DNA of 64,000 bases, from positions 1-64,000 of the forward strand of contig CADAIP010000014.1 of assembly GCA_902787975.1 (NCBI GenBank), written 5' to 3'. This document shows positions 43,114-51,640 of the stretch, in pieces (position 1 is the first letter of the stretch; each line of letters starts with the position of its first letter). Both the position numbers and the translations under genes were made by a program. The notes under the pieces are model-generated. The model worked only from the letters and a program-made list of their open reading frames with translations. It was not told where the DNA came from and did no database searches. This DNA is from Oscillospiraceae bacterium (GTDB lineage: Bacteria; Bacillota; Clostridia; Saccharofermentanales; Saccharofermentanaceae).

Positions 43114-43830
43114 TTGATTAAAGTTACCAGCTATAAAAGCGACAATATACATACATACGGGCTTGGCGCGACGGTTGCGATGGAGTATCTTCTCAAAAAT
43201 CGTGATGCCGTAAAAGGAATGATCCTTCATCCGGGATTCAGATCTGAAGAGACTATCGCGAAGATAAATGACATCTGTGGAAACGATATACCAGTATCCA
43301 TAGAAGAAAAGCCGTTTAACATCCTCTCAAAAAAGGATAACTGCTTCGTTATCTGCGTTATCGAAAAAAAGAAGGCCAGGCTTAACGACGGCAACCACAT
43401 GGTTCTCGTTAATCCTTCCAACTGCGGTAACCTCGGCACGATCGTAAGGAGTTGCCTGGGTTTTGGCGTAAAGGATATTGCGATAGTGGGAAAGTCTGCG
43501 GCAGATCCGTTTGATCCGAAGACGATCAGGGCGTCCATGGGGGCATGTGCAAGCGTGAGGATAGAAGTTTTCGACGAGTTTTCAGAATATGCTCAGAGAT
43601 TTCCTTCGAACAACCTTTATCCGTTCATGCTCGACGGCAGCACAAAACTTCAGAAAACCACGATAAATAAGCCGTTTTCGCTGATCATGGGCAACGAGGC
43701 GACAGGACTTGATCCATCATTTCAGAAGATAGGACAGCCCATAAGAATAGAGCATACTTCGAATATCGACAGCTTAAATATTACAATTGCCGCAAGTATC
43801 GGACTTTATGAAGCAACAAAGACTTGCTAA
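43114..43830 (+). CDS. SpoU/TrmH-family RNA 2'-O-methyltransferase
   Basis: A 238-residue knotted methyltransferase that modifies a 2'-hydroxyl in tRNA or rRNA with S-adenosylmethionine. The three SpoU motifs are visible: NPSNCGNLGTIVRSCLGFG (motif 1), LIMGNEATGLD (motif 2) and SLNITIAASIGLYEA (motif 3). The N-terminal ~90 residues form the usual substrate domain. The target nucleotide cannot be told. The start is TTG 43114 with GGGAGA 9 bases upstream; no ATG is nearby in frame. Confidence 0.87.
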   Translation: MIKVTSYKSDNIHTYGLGATVAMEYLLKNRDAVKGMILHPGFRSEETIAKINDICGNDIPVSIEEKPFNILSKKDNCFVICVIEKKKARLNDGNHMVLVNPSNCGNLGTIVRSCLGFGVKDIAIVGKSAADPFDPKTIRASMGACASVRIEVFDEFSEYAQRFPSNNLYPFMLDGSTKLQKTTINKPFSLIMGNEATGLDPSFQKIGQPIRIEHTSNIDSLNITIAASIGLYEATKTC

Positions 43831-43852
43831 TAAAAATATATCGTGATACAAT
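43824..43852 (+). promoter_or_regulatory. Promoter of rpsT
   Basis: TTGCTA (43824-43829), 17-base spacer, TACAAT (43847-43852) preceded by TGA. The -35 overlaps the end of the methyltransferase gene. Confidence 0.7.
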
Positions 43853-43895
43853 TCTTCGGTAATTTGAAGATATAACTCTAAAAAGGAGAAAAAAG

Positions 43896-44156
43896 ATGCC
43901 TAATATTAAATCAGCTATCAAGCGTGTAAGCGTTTCCGAGAAGAAGGCTGCTGCCAATAAGAGCAAGAAGAGTGCTATCCGCACAACTGTTAAGAAGGCA
44001 AAGGCTGATATCGCTAACGGCGAGAATCTTGATGCTACAATCAAGTCTACACAGAAGGCATTGGACCAGGCTGCTGCTAAGGGCCACATGAGCAAGAACG
44101 CAGCTTCCAGAACAAAGTCCAGACTTTGGACCAGGCTGCTGCTAAGGGCCACATGA
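43896..44156 (+). CDS. rpsT: 30S ribosomal protein bS20, altered by a tandem duplication
   Basis: A primary 16S rRNA-binding protein of the small subunit. The reading frame follows bS20 perfectly for 77 residues (MPNIKSAIKR to SRTKSRL) and then leaves it, ending in WTRLLLRAT. The cause is an exact 65-bp tandem duplication at 44061-44190. Removing one copy restores the 86-residue sequence ending AKSANAAKA and a TAA at 44219-44221. By coincidence the altered product is also 86 residues, with only the last nine changed, so it could remain functional. AAAGGAG precedes ATG 43896. Whether the duplication is biological or an assembly fault is unresolved. Confidence 0.9.
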   Translation: MPNIKSAIKRVSVSEKKAAANKSKKSAIRTTVKKAKADIANGENLDATIKSTQKALDQAAAKGHMSKNAASRTKSRLWTRLLLRAT

Positions 44157-44190
44157 GCAAGAACGCAGCTTCCAGAACAAAGTCCAGACT
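44061..44190 (+). repeat. 65-bp tandem duplication inside rpsT
   Basis: Copies at 44061-44125 and 44126-44190 are identical over 65 bases (the identity runs 1 base further). Both start TTGGACCAGGCTG. 65 is not a multiple of 3, so the second copy is read out of frame. Confidence 0.97.
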
Positions 44191-44246
44191 TGCTAAGTCT
44201 GCTAACGCTGCCAAGGCTTAATTGACCTAACTAAGAGAATAATTGA

Positions 44247-44280
44247 GCCGTCTGTCGGAATTTCCGGCGGACGGCTTTGT
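44247..44280 (+). terminator. Terminator of rpsT
   Basis: GCCGTCTGTCGGA pairs with TCCGGCGGACGGC, with wobble pairs, followed by TTTGTTCT. Lies between rpsT and the convergent tmcAL gene. Confidence 0.82.
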
Positions 44281-44287
44281 TCTGCGT

Positions 44288-45574
44288 TTATTTAACTATT
44301 ACGGGGATCGATTCCCATTCGGAAGCGGTGTTTTTACCGTAAAGCTTCCAGCCGAGAGAAGCAGCTCTCATGTCGAGCTCAAATATCTTTTTAAGATCCT
44401 CATTTTCAGACTGAAGTTCCAGACAGTCGGAAGGTCTGTTGATAACAGGGATCTTCGCGCATTTACCCATTATCTTAAGACAATACTTACCTTCGGAATT
44501 AAAGCCCAGCACTCTGATGTAGGGAGGTCGCTTTATCTCAAGATAAGATCCGTCCTGGTCTGTCATCAGGCTTGCCAGGGCACGCTGGATCCTGGAAACC
44601 GTATATCTCTTTGTTGATATCTTTTTCTCGAAAACCTTAAGGTCGTGATCGTCATCAGGTATGGTGTCAGGTCTGATATCAGATGCAAAGTTTTTGATAT
44701 AGCCTGACAGGTCGTCGCTCATGTAAGCGATACTGTCAAGCCCGGAAGCATTTGCCGTAAGCATAGCATTCCTGATGTAGCCAACGTAATCAGGATATCT
44801 GAAAACTCCTGAAGAAGCAGATGACAGCATTACGCCGAGCGAACGGTCAGGCATGTGTCCGTTAAGTTTGCCGGCGATGGCTGACTGGCTGAAATGAGGT
44901 GCCTCTGATAAGATCGCGTTGCGGATAGATGTCGCACTCGCAAAGTCCGCACTGATGTCAGAAGAGTGGTAGCCTTCGCCCTCGCGCCTTAGCATGATCA
45001 CGTTGATCCTGTGTTTCTTATCGATCTTTTTAAGTGCCATCAGATAGTCTAATGCGAGTATGGAATTAGGACTTGAGAGTACCGGATCCAGATCGCCTCC
45101 GATACCATTTTGGGATGCCAGATCCTTTATGGCTGCAGCTCTTGCCTGGGGGAAACTGATCCCCGTGGAAATATATTCATTCAGCTTAGTGTTGAAAACT
45201 TCATCGTTTGCGAAATCCATATCCGCAAGAGCTTTAAGGACATCTGTATTATCCGTATCAACACCGAAAGCGATGTCGGTTACGACACCCGTGGAGATCA
45301 GTTCGGAAACGGCCCCTTCCGCAAATCTCGAAGAAGGTGCACATGAAAAACTGAAGGGGAGTTCAAGAACAACATCCGCGCTGCAAAGAAGAGCCTGTCT
45401 GGCACGTACTGCAGGAGGACAGATTGCAGGAAGACCGCGCTGTGTGAAAAAGCCGGACATGACGGGCATAACGATAGCCCTCGGATCATTTACGATCTCA
45501 CGGGCCTTTCTGATCAGGTATTCGTGACCGTTATGGAATGGATTAAATTCCGCAATTATTCCTATGACCCGCAA
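44288..45574 (-). CDS. tmcAL: tRNA(Met) cytidine acetate ligase TmcAL
   Basis: Activates acetate with ATP and acetylates the wobble cytidine of elongator tRNA-Met. The 428 residues open MRVIGIIAEFNPFHNGHEYLI, the nucleotidyltransferase HxGH-like signature of the YlbM/TmcAL family, and continue with VMPVMSGFFTQRGLPAI and SCAPSSRFAEGAV, also typical. The start is TTG 45574 with GAGGAT 12 bases upstream; the conserved GIIAEFNPFHNGH begins at residue 5, so a later start is impossible. It is transcribed alone, away from the unknown gene at 45643. Confidence 0.92.
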   Translation of the reverse strand: MRVIGIIAEFNPFHNGHEYLIRKAREIVNDPRAIVMPVMSGFFTQRGLPAICPPAVRARQALLCSADVVLELPFSFSCAPSSRFAEGAVSELISTGVVTDIAFGVDTDNTDVLKALADMDFANDEVFNTKLNEYISTGISFPQARAAAIKDLASQNGIGGDLDPVLSSPNSILALDYLMALKKIDKKHRINVIMLRREGEGYHSSDISADFASATSIRNAILSEAPHFSQSAIAGKLNGHMPDRSLGVMLSSASSGVFRYPDYVGYIRNAMLTANASGLDSIAYMSDDLSGYIKNFASDIRPDTIPDDDHDLKVFEKKISTKRYTVSRIQRALASLMTDQDGSYLEIKRPPYIRVLGFNSEGKYCLKIMGKCAKIPVINRPSDCLELQSENEDLKKIFELDMRAASLGWKLYGKNTASEWESIPVIVK

Positions 45575-45596
45575 TTTATGTATATCCTCTGCTTTT

Positions 45597-45604
45597 GGTA
45601 TAAT
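45597..45604 (+). promoter_or_regulatory. Extended -10 promoter for the gene at 45643
   Basis: TGG-TATAAT (45596-45604) is an extended -10; the -35 is poor. It lies 38 bases before the start codon. Confidence 0.5.
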
Positions 45605-45642
45605 CTGTGATTGTAAAGATTATATTTCATAAGGCGGAGTTT

Positions 45643-46992
45643 ATGCAACGCAAGGAGATAGCCGGTGTCGGCATAGGAAAGATCGTAACTGGAGCAATAA
45701 TAATTGCACTTGCTCTTGGCGTGACAATATTCTATCTGTTTTACACCGGCAGGTTCGGAGGAGGAACAAAGCTCAGGCTCACTTCTCCTACTCATGTCGG
45801 TTACGAATACAGCCACCTTGCTGCCGATAACAATATCGTAAGCGATTATCTTTTCGGAAGGACAAAAAAACTGATCGTTGCAAAGGGCGGTGACGGAATC
45901 CTTGCAGCTACTTCATATACGATTGAAGGACGTCTCGTTACCCAGGAAGCTGAAAACTCCGGAATCTACGGTCTGTCAGATCAGGCGCTGCTCCTCAAGT
46001 GTTATGTAAGGGCGGGAGACAGGGCAAACGCCGTAGCCCTCAAGGAAGAGGTCGTGAAGCGGTTCAGACTTCCTGACGGAACTTACCGGGCATTTGTTTA
46101 TTCCGATCCTGCAAGACTTGAAGATGTCGTCTCCGTATCAGCATCAATGGACTGGCTTGATGCCATGATGGAATACTACGTCTCATACGGAAGCGAAGGC
46201 GATTACAAAGAGATCAGGACCATGGTCGGCAATCTTTTCGACAGCGAGGGAAAAGTGGTTACGGAGAAGATATCCGTTGCTAAATATGTTGAATCACTTT
46301 ATGTCAGCCTTGAAGATACTAGCATCTATGATGAAGATGACGAAGGCTCAATGGAGCAGCTCTACGGAACCCTCACGGGAGATTCTGACAGCCTTGAGGT
46401 CGAGAACAATGAGATATCCGAAGAAGTCGAAGGCGTACTGCTTTCAAACATCAATTTAAGACTGATTAGAGACCTCGAAAACAATGGCCTTATCGCTGCA
46501 GGCGCATACGAAAAGGCGCTTGAAGCAGTGAAAAACGGCTTTGCGGGCGCGGGATATTCATTCTATGCATATGCTACGGCAGGTGCCATGGACTGCGGCG
46601 CTTATCTTTACAGCGGCCAGAGCACCGGAACCATCGACATCGCGCAGAACGTTAAGACGATGAAAAACCTTGCTGAAGTCGGCGAGCTCGACAGCAGTTC
46701 ATATGCCGAGTTCAAGGGCCAGGTCATGAATACCGGAAGGATCTACACCGAATTTGTCCTCATGACAGGAAATTACTCCGGAAGAGAAGCGATGAGCGCT
46801 TATTCCGACGGCCTCATGATTGCTTACTATCAGGGCGATACGGACCTTTATAACAAGCTCTCGGATACCCTCGGCAAAAGGGTTGCGACCAAATCGTCGA
46901 GTCCTGCCATTTACATGATCTTCAGGGAAGAAAACGACAGATATGTCTTCTATGCAAGGGAGAATCTGAGCGCACGTCTCGCTACCTCGTAA
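45643..46992 (+). CDS. Anchored protein of unknown function, possibly all-alpha barrel
   Basis: A 449-residue protein with a basic head, one membrane helix (about 12-35) and a large extracytoplasmic domain. Its helical pattern, with GIYGLSDQALLLKCYVRAGD and later repeats of long paired helices, resembles the (alpha/alpha) barrels of glycosidases, but I see no catalytic signature and cannot name a family. An acidic, Glu/Asp-rich insert lies around 215-250. ATG 45643 is chosen because AAGGCGGAG lies 4 bases upstream; the frame is open to 45607 without such a site. Confidence 0.68.
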   Translation: MQRKEIAGVGIGKIVTGAIIIALALGVTIFYLFYTGRFGGGTKLRLTSPTHVGYEYSHLAADNNIVSDYLFGRTKKLIVAKGGDGILAATSYTIEGRLVTQEAENSGIYGLSDQALLLKCYVRAGDRANAVALKEEVVKRFRLPDGTYRAFVYSDPARLEDVVSVSASMDWLDAMMEYYVSYGSEGDYKEIRTMVGNLFDSEGKVVTEKISVAKYVESLYVSLEDTSIYDEDDEGSMEQLYGTLTGDSDSLEVENNEISEEVEGVLLSNINLRLIRDLENNGLIAAGAYEKALEAVKNGFAGAGYSFYAYATAGAMDCGAYLYSGQSTGTIDIAQNVKTMKNLAEVGELDSSSYAEFKGQVMNTGRIYTEFVLMTGNYSGREAMSAYSDGLMIAYYQGDTDLYNKLSDTLGKRVATKSSSPAIYMIFREENDRYVFYARENLSARLATS

Positions 46993-47008
46993 ATACCATA
47001 TTTCTTAT

Positions 47009-47037
47009 TTGAAATAATATAGGTTTACGAGTATACT
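47009..47037 (+). promoter_or_regulatory. Promoter of pta-ackA
   Basis: TTGAAA (47009-47014), 17-base spacer, TATACT (47032-47037), 38 bases before the pta start. Confidence 0.8.
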
Positions 47038-47074
47038 TTTGACGACTAAAAATTCCAGAAGGAGATTAATATAT

Positions 47075-48163
47075 ATGGCATTTATTGATGACATCATGGC
47101 CAGAGCAAAAGCTGACAAGAAGACCATCGTTCTTCCTGAGTCCATGGACAAGAGAACATTCGAGGCTGCCGAGAAGATCCTTAAGGCAGACATGGCTAAC
47201 CTCATCATCATCGGTACACCCGACGAGATCGCTAAGAATTCCGAAGGTTTTGACATTACAGGCGCAACACTTGTTGATCCTTTCAACGATCCCAACAAGC
47301 AGAAATATATCGATAAGTTTGTTGAGCTCCGCGGTGTAGACACCATGGTAGCTGCAGCTAAGAAGAAGGCAGAGAAGAAGGGCCTTTCCGAGGAAGAGAC
47401 AAACGCTCTTATCGCTGACGCTCAGAAGAAGGGCATCACACCTGAGAAGGCTGAGGAGAAGATGAACTCCGACTACATGTACTATGCATGCCTCATGTGC
47501 AAGTGCGGCGATGCTGACGGTGCTGTTTCCGGTGCTTGCCACTCAACAGGTAATACTATTCTTCCTGCACTCCAGCTCCTTAAGACAAAGCCCGGCATCT
47601 CTTCAGTATCCGGCTTCTTCCTTATGGACGTTCCCAACTGCGACCTCGGTGAGCATGGTCTCTTCATTTTCGCTGACTGCGCAGTTAACACAGACGTAGA
47701 TTCTGCAAAGCTCGCTGAGATTGCTAAGCTCTCCGCTGAGTCTTTCGAGCAGTTCATCGGCGCACCTGCTAAGGTTGCCATGCTCTCATATTCTTCATAC
47801 GGTTCAGCAAAGCACGCTGACGTTGATAAGGTTTCCAACGCCGTTAAGATCGCTAAGGAAAAGTATCCTGATCTCGTAGTTGACGGCGAGCTCCAGCTCG
47901 ACGCAGCTCTCGTTGAAGAGGTTGGTCAGCTCAAGGCACCCGGATCACCGGTTGCAGGTCACGCTAACACATTGGTATTCCCTTCACTCGAAGCAGGCAA
48001 CATCGGTTACAAGCTCGTTCAGAGACTTGCAAAGGCACCCGCTTACGGACCGGTTCTCCAGGGTCTTGCACTCCCTGTAAACGACCTCTCAAGAGGATGC
48101 AACGCTGATGATATCGTCGGAACAGTTGCTATCACAGCAGTTCAGGCTCAGGCACAGGGCTGA
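47075..48163 (+). CDS. pta: Phosphate acetyltransferase
   Basis: Converts acetyl-CoA and phosphate to acetyl phosphate, the first step of acetate production. The 362 residues match the stand-alone PTA family: VLPESMDKRTFEAAEKI, CLMCKCGDADGAVSGACHSTGNTI, SSVSGFFLMDVPN and SYSSYGSAKHADVDKVSNA are visible, ending with PVNDLSRGCNADDIVGTVA. Codon use is highly biased, as expected for abundant enzymes. AGAAGGAG precedes ATG 47075; the frame extends upstream to 47039 but no homologous sequence does. It is followed by ackA, 38 bases away. Confidence 0.95.
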   Translation: MAFIDDIMARAKADKKTIVLPESMDKRTFEAAEKILKADMANLIIIGTPDEIAKNSEGFDITGATLVDPFNDPNKQKYIDKFVELRGVDTMVAAAKKKAEKKGLSEEETNALIADAQKKGITPEKAEEKMNSDYMYYACLMCKCGDADGAVSGACHSTGNTILPALQLLKTKPGISSVSGFFLMDVPNCDLGEHGLFIFADCAVNTDVDSAKLAEIAKLSAESFEQFIGAPAKVAMLSYSSYGSAKHADVDKVSNAVKIAKEKYPDLVVDGELQLDAALVEEVGQLKAPGSPVAGHANTLVFPSLEAGNIGYKLVQRLAKAPAYGPVLQGLALPVNDLSRGCNADDIVGTVAITAVQAQAQG

Positions 48164-48201
48164 TTTAATTCGTAAACTTTAAAGACAGGAGTAACAGTCT
48201 A

Positions 48202-49011
48202 ATGAAGATTTTAGTAATCAACTGCGGAAGCTCTTCCGCGAAGTTCCAGCTTTTCGACATCGATACAGGTGATGTCCTCGCTAAGGGTAATGCCGAGAGA
48301 ATCGGAATCGACGGCAAGCTCACATACAAGCCCACAGGCAAGGATGAGTTCGTTTCAACAGAACCCATGCCTGACCACAAAGTTGCTGTAAGAATGATCC
48401 TCGACGCTCTCGTTGACAAGGATCACGGCGTTATCGCCGACGTTTCTGAGATCGCAGCAGTAGGTCACAGAGTCCTCCACGGCGGTAAGTACTATAGCGA
48501 ATCAGTTATCGTTAATGACGACGTTAAGAAAGTTATCAGAGATTGCTTCCCCTTGGGACCTCTCCACAATCCTGCAAACCTCATCGGTATTGAGGCATGC
48601 GAAGATGTTCTTCCTGCAGGCACACCCCAGGTTGCAGTATTCGATACGGCATTCCATCAGACAATGCCCGCAAAGGCTTACACATATGCTCTCCCTTATG
48701 AGATCTCTGAGAAGTACGACATCCGCCGTTACGGTTTCCATGGTACATCTCACCGTTATGTAAGCCACAGAGTTGCTGATTTCCTCGGCAAGAAGTATGA
48801 GGATCTTAAGATCATCACATGCCACCTCGGCAACGGTTCTTCTTTCGCAGCTGTTAAGGACGGCAAGTGCCAGGATACATCTATGGGTCTTACACCTCTT
48901 GCAGGTATCTGCATGGGTACAAGAACAGGTGACATCGATCCCGCTATCGTTCCTTTCCTCATGAAGAATGAGAACCTCACACCTGACGAGATGGATACAC
49001 TGAGATCTTGA
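48202..49011 (+). CDS. ackA: Acetate kinase, N-terminal part of a frameshifted gene
   Basis: Makes ATP from acetyl phosphate and ADP, the second step of the Pta-AckA pathway. The 269 residues cover the first two thirds of Ack[50 protein letters not shown], and [15 protein letters not shown]. The frame follows the family to MDTL (codon ending 49002) and then reads RS-stop. Comparison with family sequence shows about 16-18 residues (usually LNKKSGVLGxSGVSSDFR) missing at this point. ATG 48202 has GGAGT 9 bases upstream. See the C-terminal part for the continuation. Confidence 0.9.
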   Translation: MKILVINCGSSSAKFQLFDIDTGDVLAKGNAERIGIDGKLTYKPTGKDEFVSTEPMPDHKVAVRMILDALVDKDHGVIADVSEIAAVGHRVLHGGKYYSESVIVNDDVKKVIRDCFPLGPLHNPANLIGIEACEDVLPAGTPQVAVFDTAFHQTMPAKAYTYALPYEISEKYDIRRYGFHGTSHRYVSHRVADFLGKKYEDLKIITCHLGNGSSFAAVKDGKCQDTSMGLTPLAGICMGTRTGDIDPAIVPFLMKNENLTPDEMDTLRS

Positions 49012-49057
49012 GAAGGCAGCTAAGGAAGGCAACGACAGAGCTCAGCTCGCTCTCGAC

Positions 49058-49345
49058 ATGTTCGCTTACCAGGGCAAGAAGATCATCGGTTCCTATGCAG
49101 CAGCTATGGAAGGCGTTGACGTTATCGTATTCACAGCAGGTATCGGCGAGAACACAGACCACATGAGAAAGGCTATGTGTGAAGGCCTCGAGTTCATGGG
49201 CGTTGAGTTTGACGACGAAGCCAACAACGGTCTCCGCGGCAAGGAAGCTATCATTTCCAAGCCCACATCAAAGGTAACAGTTTGCGTTATTCCTACAAAT
49301 GAGGAACTTGCAATCGCTCAGGAAACAGAGCGTCTCGTAAGATAA
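49058..49345 (+). CDS. ackA: Acetate kinase, C-terminal part of a frameshifted gene
   Basis: The remaining family sequence continues in another frame from about 49003 ([11 protein letters not shown]) through MFAYQGKKIIGSYAAAMEG, VDVIVFTAGIGENTDHMR and the end CVIPTNEELAIAQET. The ATG at 49058 is merely the first in frame; there is no ribosome site for separate translation. The junction ACACT/GAGATC at 49001/49002 is consistent with a deletion of about 53 bases. As it stands, functional acetate kinase cannot be made from this locus. Confidence 0.85.
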   Translation: MFAYQGKKIIGSYAAAMEGVDVIVFTAGIGENTDHMRKAMCEGLEFMGVEFDDEANNGLRGKEAIISKPTSKVTVCVIPTNEELAIAQETERLVR

Positions 49346-49369
49346 TTCGGGTGATATAACAAATATCTG

Positions 49370-49407
49370 ATAAGAGGGTGCCGGTTGGTGCCCTCTTATT
49401 GTTTGTT
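49370..49407 (+). terminator. Terminator of pta-ackA
   Basis: ATAAGAGGG pairs with CCCTCTTAT, with extra pairs possible inside, followed by TGTTTGTT. Confidence 0.8.
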
Positions 49408-49454
49408 CTTATGATTTTCCCGAAAAACATAAACCTTGAGAACCCTGATCAGCA

Positions 49455-49547
49455 TCTGTAATTGTTCCTCGTTTTTTACGTCAACAATTACAGAAAACCG
49501 CGGATTTCTGTAATTGTCGTACTGTTTTTGATCAAACAATTACAGAA
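49455..49547. repeat. Four alternating copies of CTGTAATTGT forming competing hairpins
   Basis: TCTGTAATTGTT (49455-49466) pairs perfectly with AACAATTACAGA (49483-49494). TTCTGTAATTGT (49506-49517) pairs perfectly with ACAATTACAGAA (49536-49547). The inner two arms can also pair with each other (13 bp around an ACCGCGGA-type centre), so alternative folds exist. The array lies between two converging terminators and outside any reading frame. Loops of 16 and 18 bases differ in sequence. Its role is unknown. Confidence 0.9.
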
Positions 49548-49565
49548 CGGCAATGGAGAGGCATA

Positions 49566-49600
49566 TAAAAAGGGCGCCTCTATTGCCTGAGACGTCCTGT
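49566..49600 (-). terminator. Terminator of the ktrB-ktrA operon
   Basis: On the minus strand GGACGTCTC and GAGGCGCCC pair with one mismatch and a G-U, followed by TTTTTATA. Confidence 0.7.
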
Positions 49601-49622
49601 GGTTTTCTGCATTATCAAAGGA

Positions 49623-50276
49623 TCAATAGTTAATATTGAGACCTTTTCTGATATCCTTGTCGGCACCGAAGATCGTTACCGTGTCACCTTCTTCGAAAAG
49701 GAAGTCGGCAGGAAATTCAAGTACAACTTCGCCGTTTCTCTTGATCGATAAAACGTTGAGGTGGAGTTTTTTTCTGATTGCAAGTTCAGCGAGGCTCTTG
49801 CCGATCCATTCCTTGGGCACCTTGATCTCAAAAATTGAGAAGTCGCCCGGATAATCAAGATAGTCGACGACTCTTCCGGAACACCAGCGGATCGCCGCCC
49901 ATTCTGCAAGCTGCTTTTCAGGGAATACAACTGAATCCGCACCGTTTGCAAGAAGAAATTTCTTCTGGACTGAACGTGCTGCTCTAGCTACGACATACTT
50001 TGCGCCGCACTCCTTGAGCATTGAAGTGGTCTCAAGTGAAGCCTGGAAATCGTCACCGATGGCAACGAAGCAGACGTCAAAGTTTTCGACGCCTAATGAT
50101 CTTACGAAAGACTCGTTTGTAGCGTCGCCGATAAGTGAACTTGTGACCATTCCCAGTACGGGTTCCAGACGCTCTTCGGAAGCATCAACAGCGAGGATCT
50201 GGTCGCCGGCTTTGTTGAGCTGGTCGATGAGATGATAGCCGAAACGTCCGATTCCGATTACGAGTATGTTCTTCAT
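49623..50276 (-). CDS. ktrA: TrkA/KtrA-type potassium channel regulatory subunit
   Basis: A cytoplasmic RCK protein that gates the KtrB potassium channel in response to nucleotides. The 217 residues show the Rossmann domain with MKNILVIGIGRFGYHLIDQL (GxGxxG), acidic Asp at DASEER and GDATNESFVRSLGV, and a C-terminal RCK-C domain (about 140-217, EGDTVTIFGADKDI). ATG 50276 is preferred to the upstream extension because AAAGGAA precedes it. It follows ktrB by 20 bases in the same operon. KtrA versus TrkA naming is by length and partner. Confidence 0.9.
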   Translation of the reverse strand: MKNILVIGIGRFGYHLIDQLNKAGDQILAVDASEERLEPVLGMVTSSLIGDATNESFVRSLGVENFDVCFVAIGDDFQASLETTSMLKECGAKYVVARAARSVQKKFLLANGADSVVFPEKQLAEWAAIRWCSGRVVDYLDYPGDFSIFEIKVPKEWIGKSLAELAIRKKLHLNVLSIKRNGEVVLEFPADFLFEEGDTVTIFGADKDIRKGLNINY

Positions 50277-50296
50277 GTTGTTTCCTTTCTGCCGGA

Positions 50297-51634
50297 TCAA
50301 CCGACCGCTATGTTATCAGCCGGGTACTGCCTGTTGCCTGTCGATTTTCTGGTTATTGCAGCGAAGACAAGCGTGAGGCCGCCCACACGTCCCATGTACA
50401 TAGAGAATATTAGAATGAACTTGGATATTGTTGAAAGACCGGGAGTGATTCCCATGGACAAGCCGACGGTAGCGACGGCGGATGCGCTCTCGAATAATGT
50501 TTTCATGAACGAAATGTGCTCGATCTTTGAGATGAGCATGGCACTGATGAGAGCGATCATGATATCGAGCATGAATACCGCAATGGCGCCATAGATTGCT
50601 TCGGGCTTGATCCTGCGCTTGAAGACAGCAGGTGATTTCTCATGCTTGAATACAGAGACCATGGTAAAGAAAAGCACAGCGATCGTTGTGATCTTCATAC
50701 CGCCTGCAGTGGATCCCGGAGCGCCTCCTATGAGCATCAGGATGTCAGTAAGGAGTATGCCTGTGCCTGAGAAGGAGTTGTAGTCAGTTGTGTTGAAACC
50801 TGCCGTTCTCGGAGTGATTGCCTGGAAGAGAGATGCCAGGAATCTGTCACCTAAAGGAAGTTTACCGTATTCGCCGAAGAACAAATAGATCATGGGCACA
50901 CCGATCAGGAATATCTCCATAACGATGATTATCTTGCTCTGTGTACTGTATCTTGAGAACTTTAATCCGTGTCTTCTGATGTCGAGCCATGTAAGGAATC
51001 CCAAACCTCCCGTTAGGATCAGGAAGAAAAGCGTGATTACGATAACCGGATTATCTGCATAGGGCATCATTGAAGAGAATTCACCATGAGAACCATTAAG
51101 ATCAAAGCCGGCATTACAGAAAGCTGAAATTGAAGAAAAAACGGAAACCCAGATTCCCTTGAGAATACCATATTCGCTGATGAATACCGGTGACATGGCG
51201 ACGGCTCCCGCAGCTTCGAAAATAACCGTTCCGATGCAGATGAATCTTGTGTATTTTAGGATCTCGCCGAGGTTAGGCGCGGAGACCGCTTCCTGAAGTG
51301 TAGTCCTTGCCTGAAGGCTGATCTTCTTGCCGATGAGCCTTGATAAGATGGTTGTCATGGTAACGACGCCCATACCGCCGATCTGGATCATGGTAAGTAT
51401 TACGACCTGCCCGAAAATGGACCAGTGTGAAGCTGTGTCATAGAGTACAAGTCCGGTAACGCAGCTTGCCGATGTTGCCGTAAAGAATGCGTTGGTAAAG
51501 CTTGTCCATTCCCCTGTCCTGGTGGAGATGGGGAGCATGAGGAGCAATGTGCCTGCGAGGATCATCGTGAGGAATCCCAGGAGTATGCTCTGTGAACCGC
51601 TTAATCTGAAATGTAAGACCTTCTTATCACTCAT
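50297..51634 (-). CDS. ktrB: KtrB/TrkH-type potassium transporter subunit
   Basis: The ion-conducting subunit of a potassium uptake system, about 445 residues. Its four repeated pore loops each carry the selectivity glycine: SASCVTGLVLYD, SAFCNAGFDLN, TPRTAGFNTTDY and SASAVATVGLSMG. Eight or more membrane helices flank them. ATG 51634 is preferred to TTG 51661; it has no Shine-Dalgarno site, but an extended -10 (TGT-TATAAT) ends 6 bases upstream, so its mRNA may be leaderless, as for the DUF4015 gene. It forms an operon with ktrA. Confidence 0.92.
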   Translation of the reverse strand: MSDKKVLHFRLSGSQSILLGFLTMILAGTLLLMLPISTRTGEWTSFTNAFFTATSASCVTGLVLYDTASHWSIFGQVVILTMIQIGGMGVVTMTTILSRLIGKKISLQARTTLQEAVSAPNLGEILKYTRFICIGTVIFEAAGAVAMSPVFISEYGILKGIWVSVFSSISAFCNAGFDLNGSHGEFSSMMPYADNPVIVITLFFLILTGGLGFLTWLDIRRHGLKFSRYSTQSKIIIVMEIFLIGVPMIYLFFGEYGKLPLGDRFLASLFQAITPRTAGFNTTDYNSFSGTGILLTDILMLIGGAPGSTAGGMKITTIAVLFFTMVSVFKHEKSPAVFKRRIKPEAIYGAIAVFMLDIMIALISAMLISKIEHISFMKTLFESASAVATVGLSMGITPGLSTISKFILIFSMYMGRVGGLTLVFAAITRKSTGNRQYPADNIAVG

Positions 51635-51640
51635 TCTGTT

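Noticed and set aside
42748-43230. Longer 160-residue version of the small membrane protein
   Set aside because: The upstream extension overlaps the divergent methyltransferase gene, has no ribosome site, and family similarity begins at ATG 43041.
44126-44221. Separate small gene after rpsT
   Set aside because: It is the second copy of the 65-bp duplication plus the original rpsT end, not an independent gene.
49455-49547. CRISPR array
   Set aside because: The repeats are only 10-13 bases and alternate in orientation, the spacers are 11-18 bases, and no cas genes are present.
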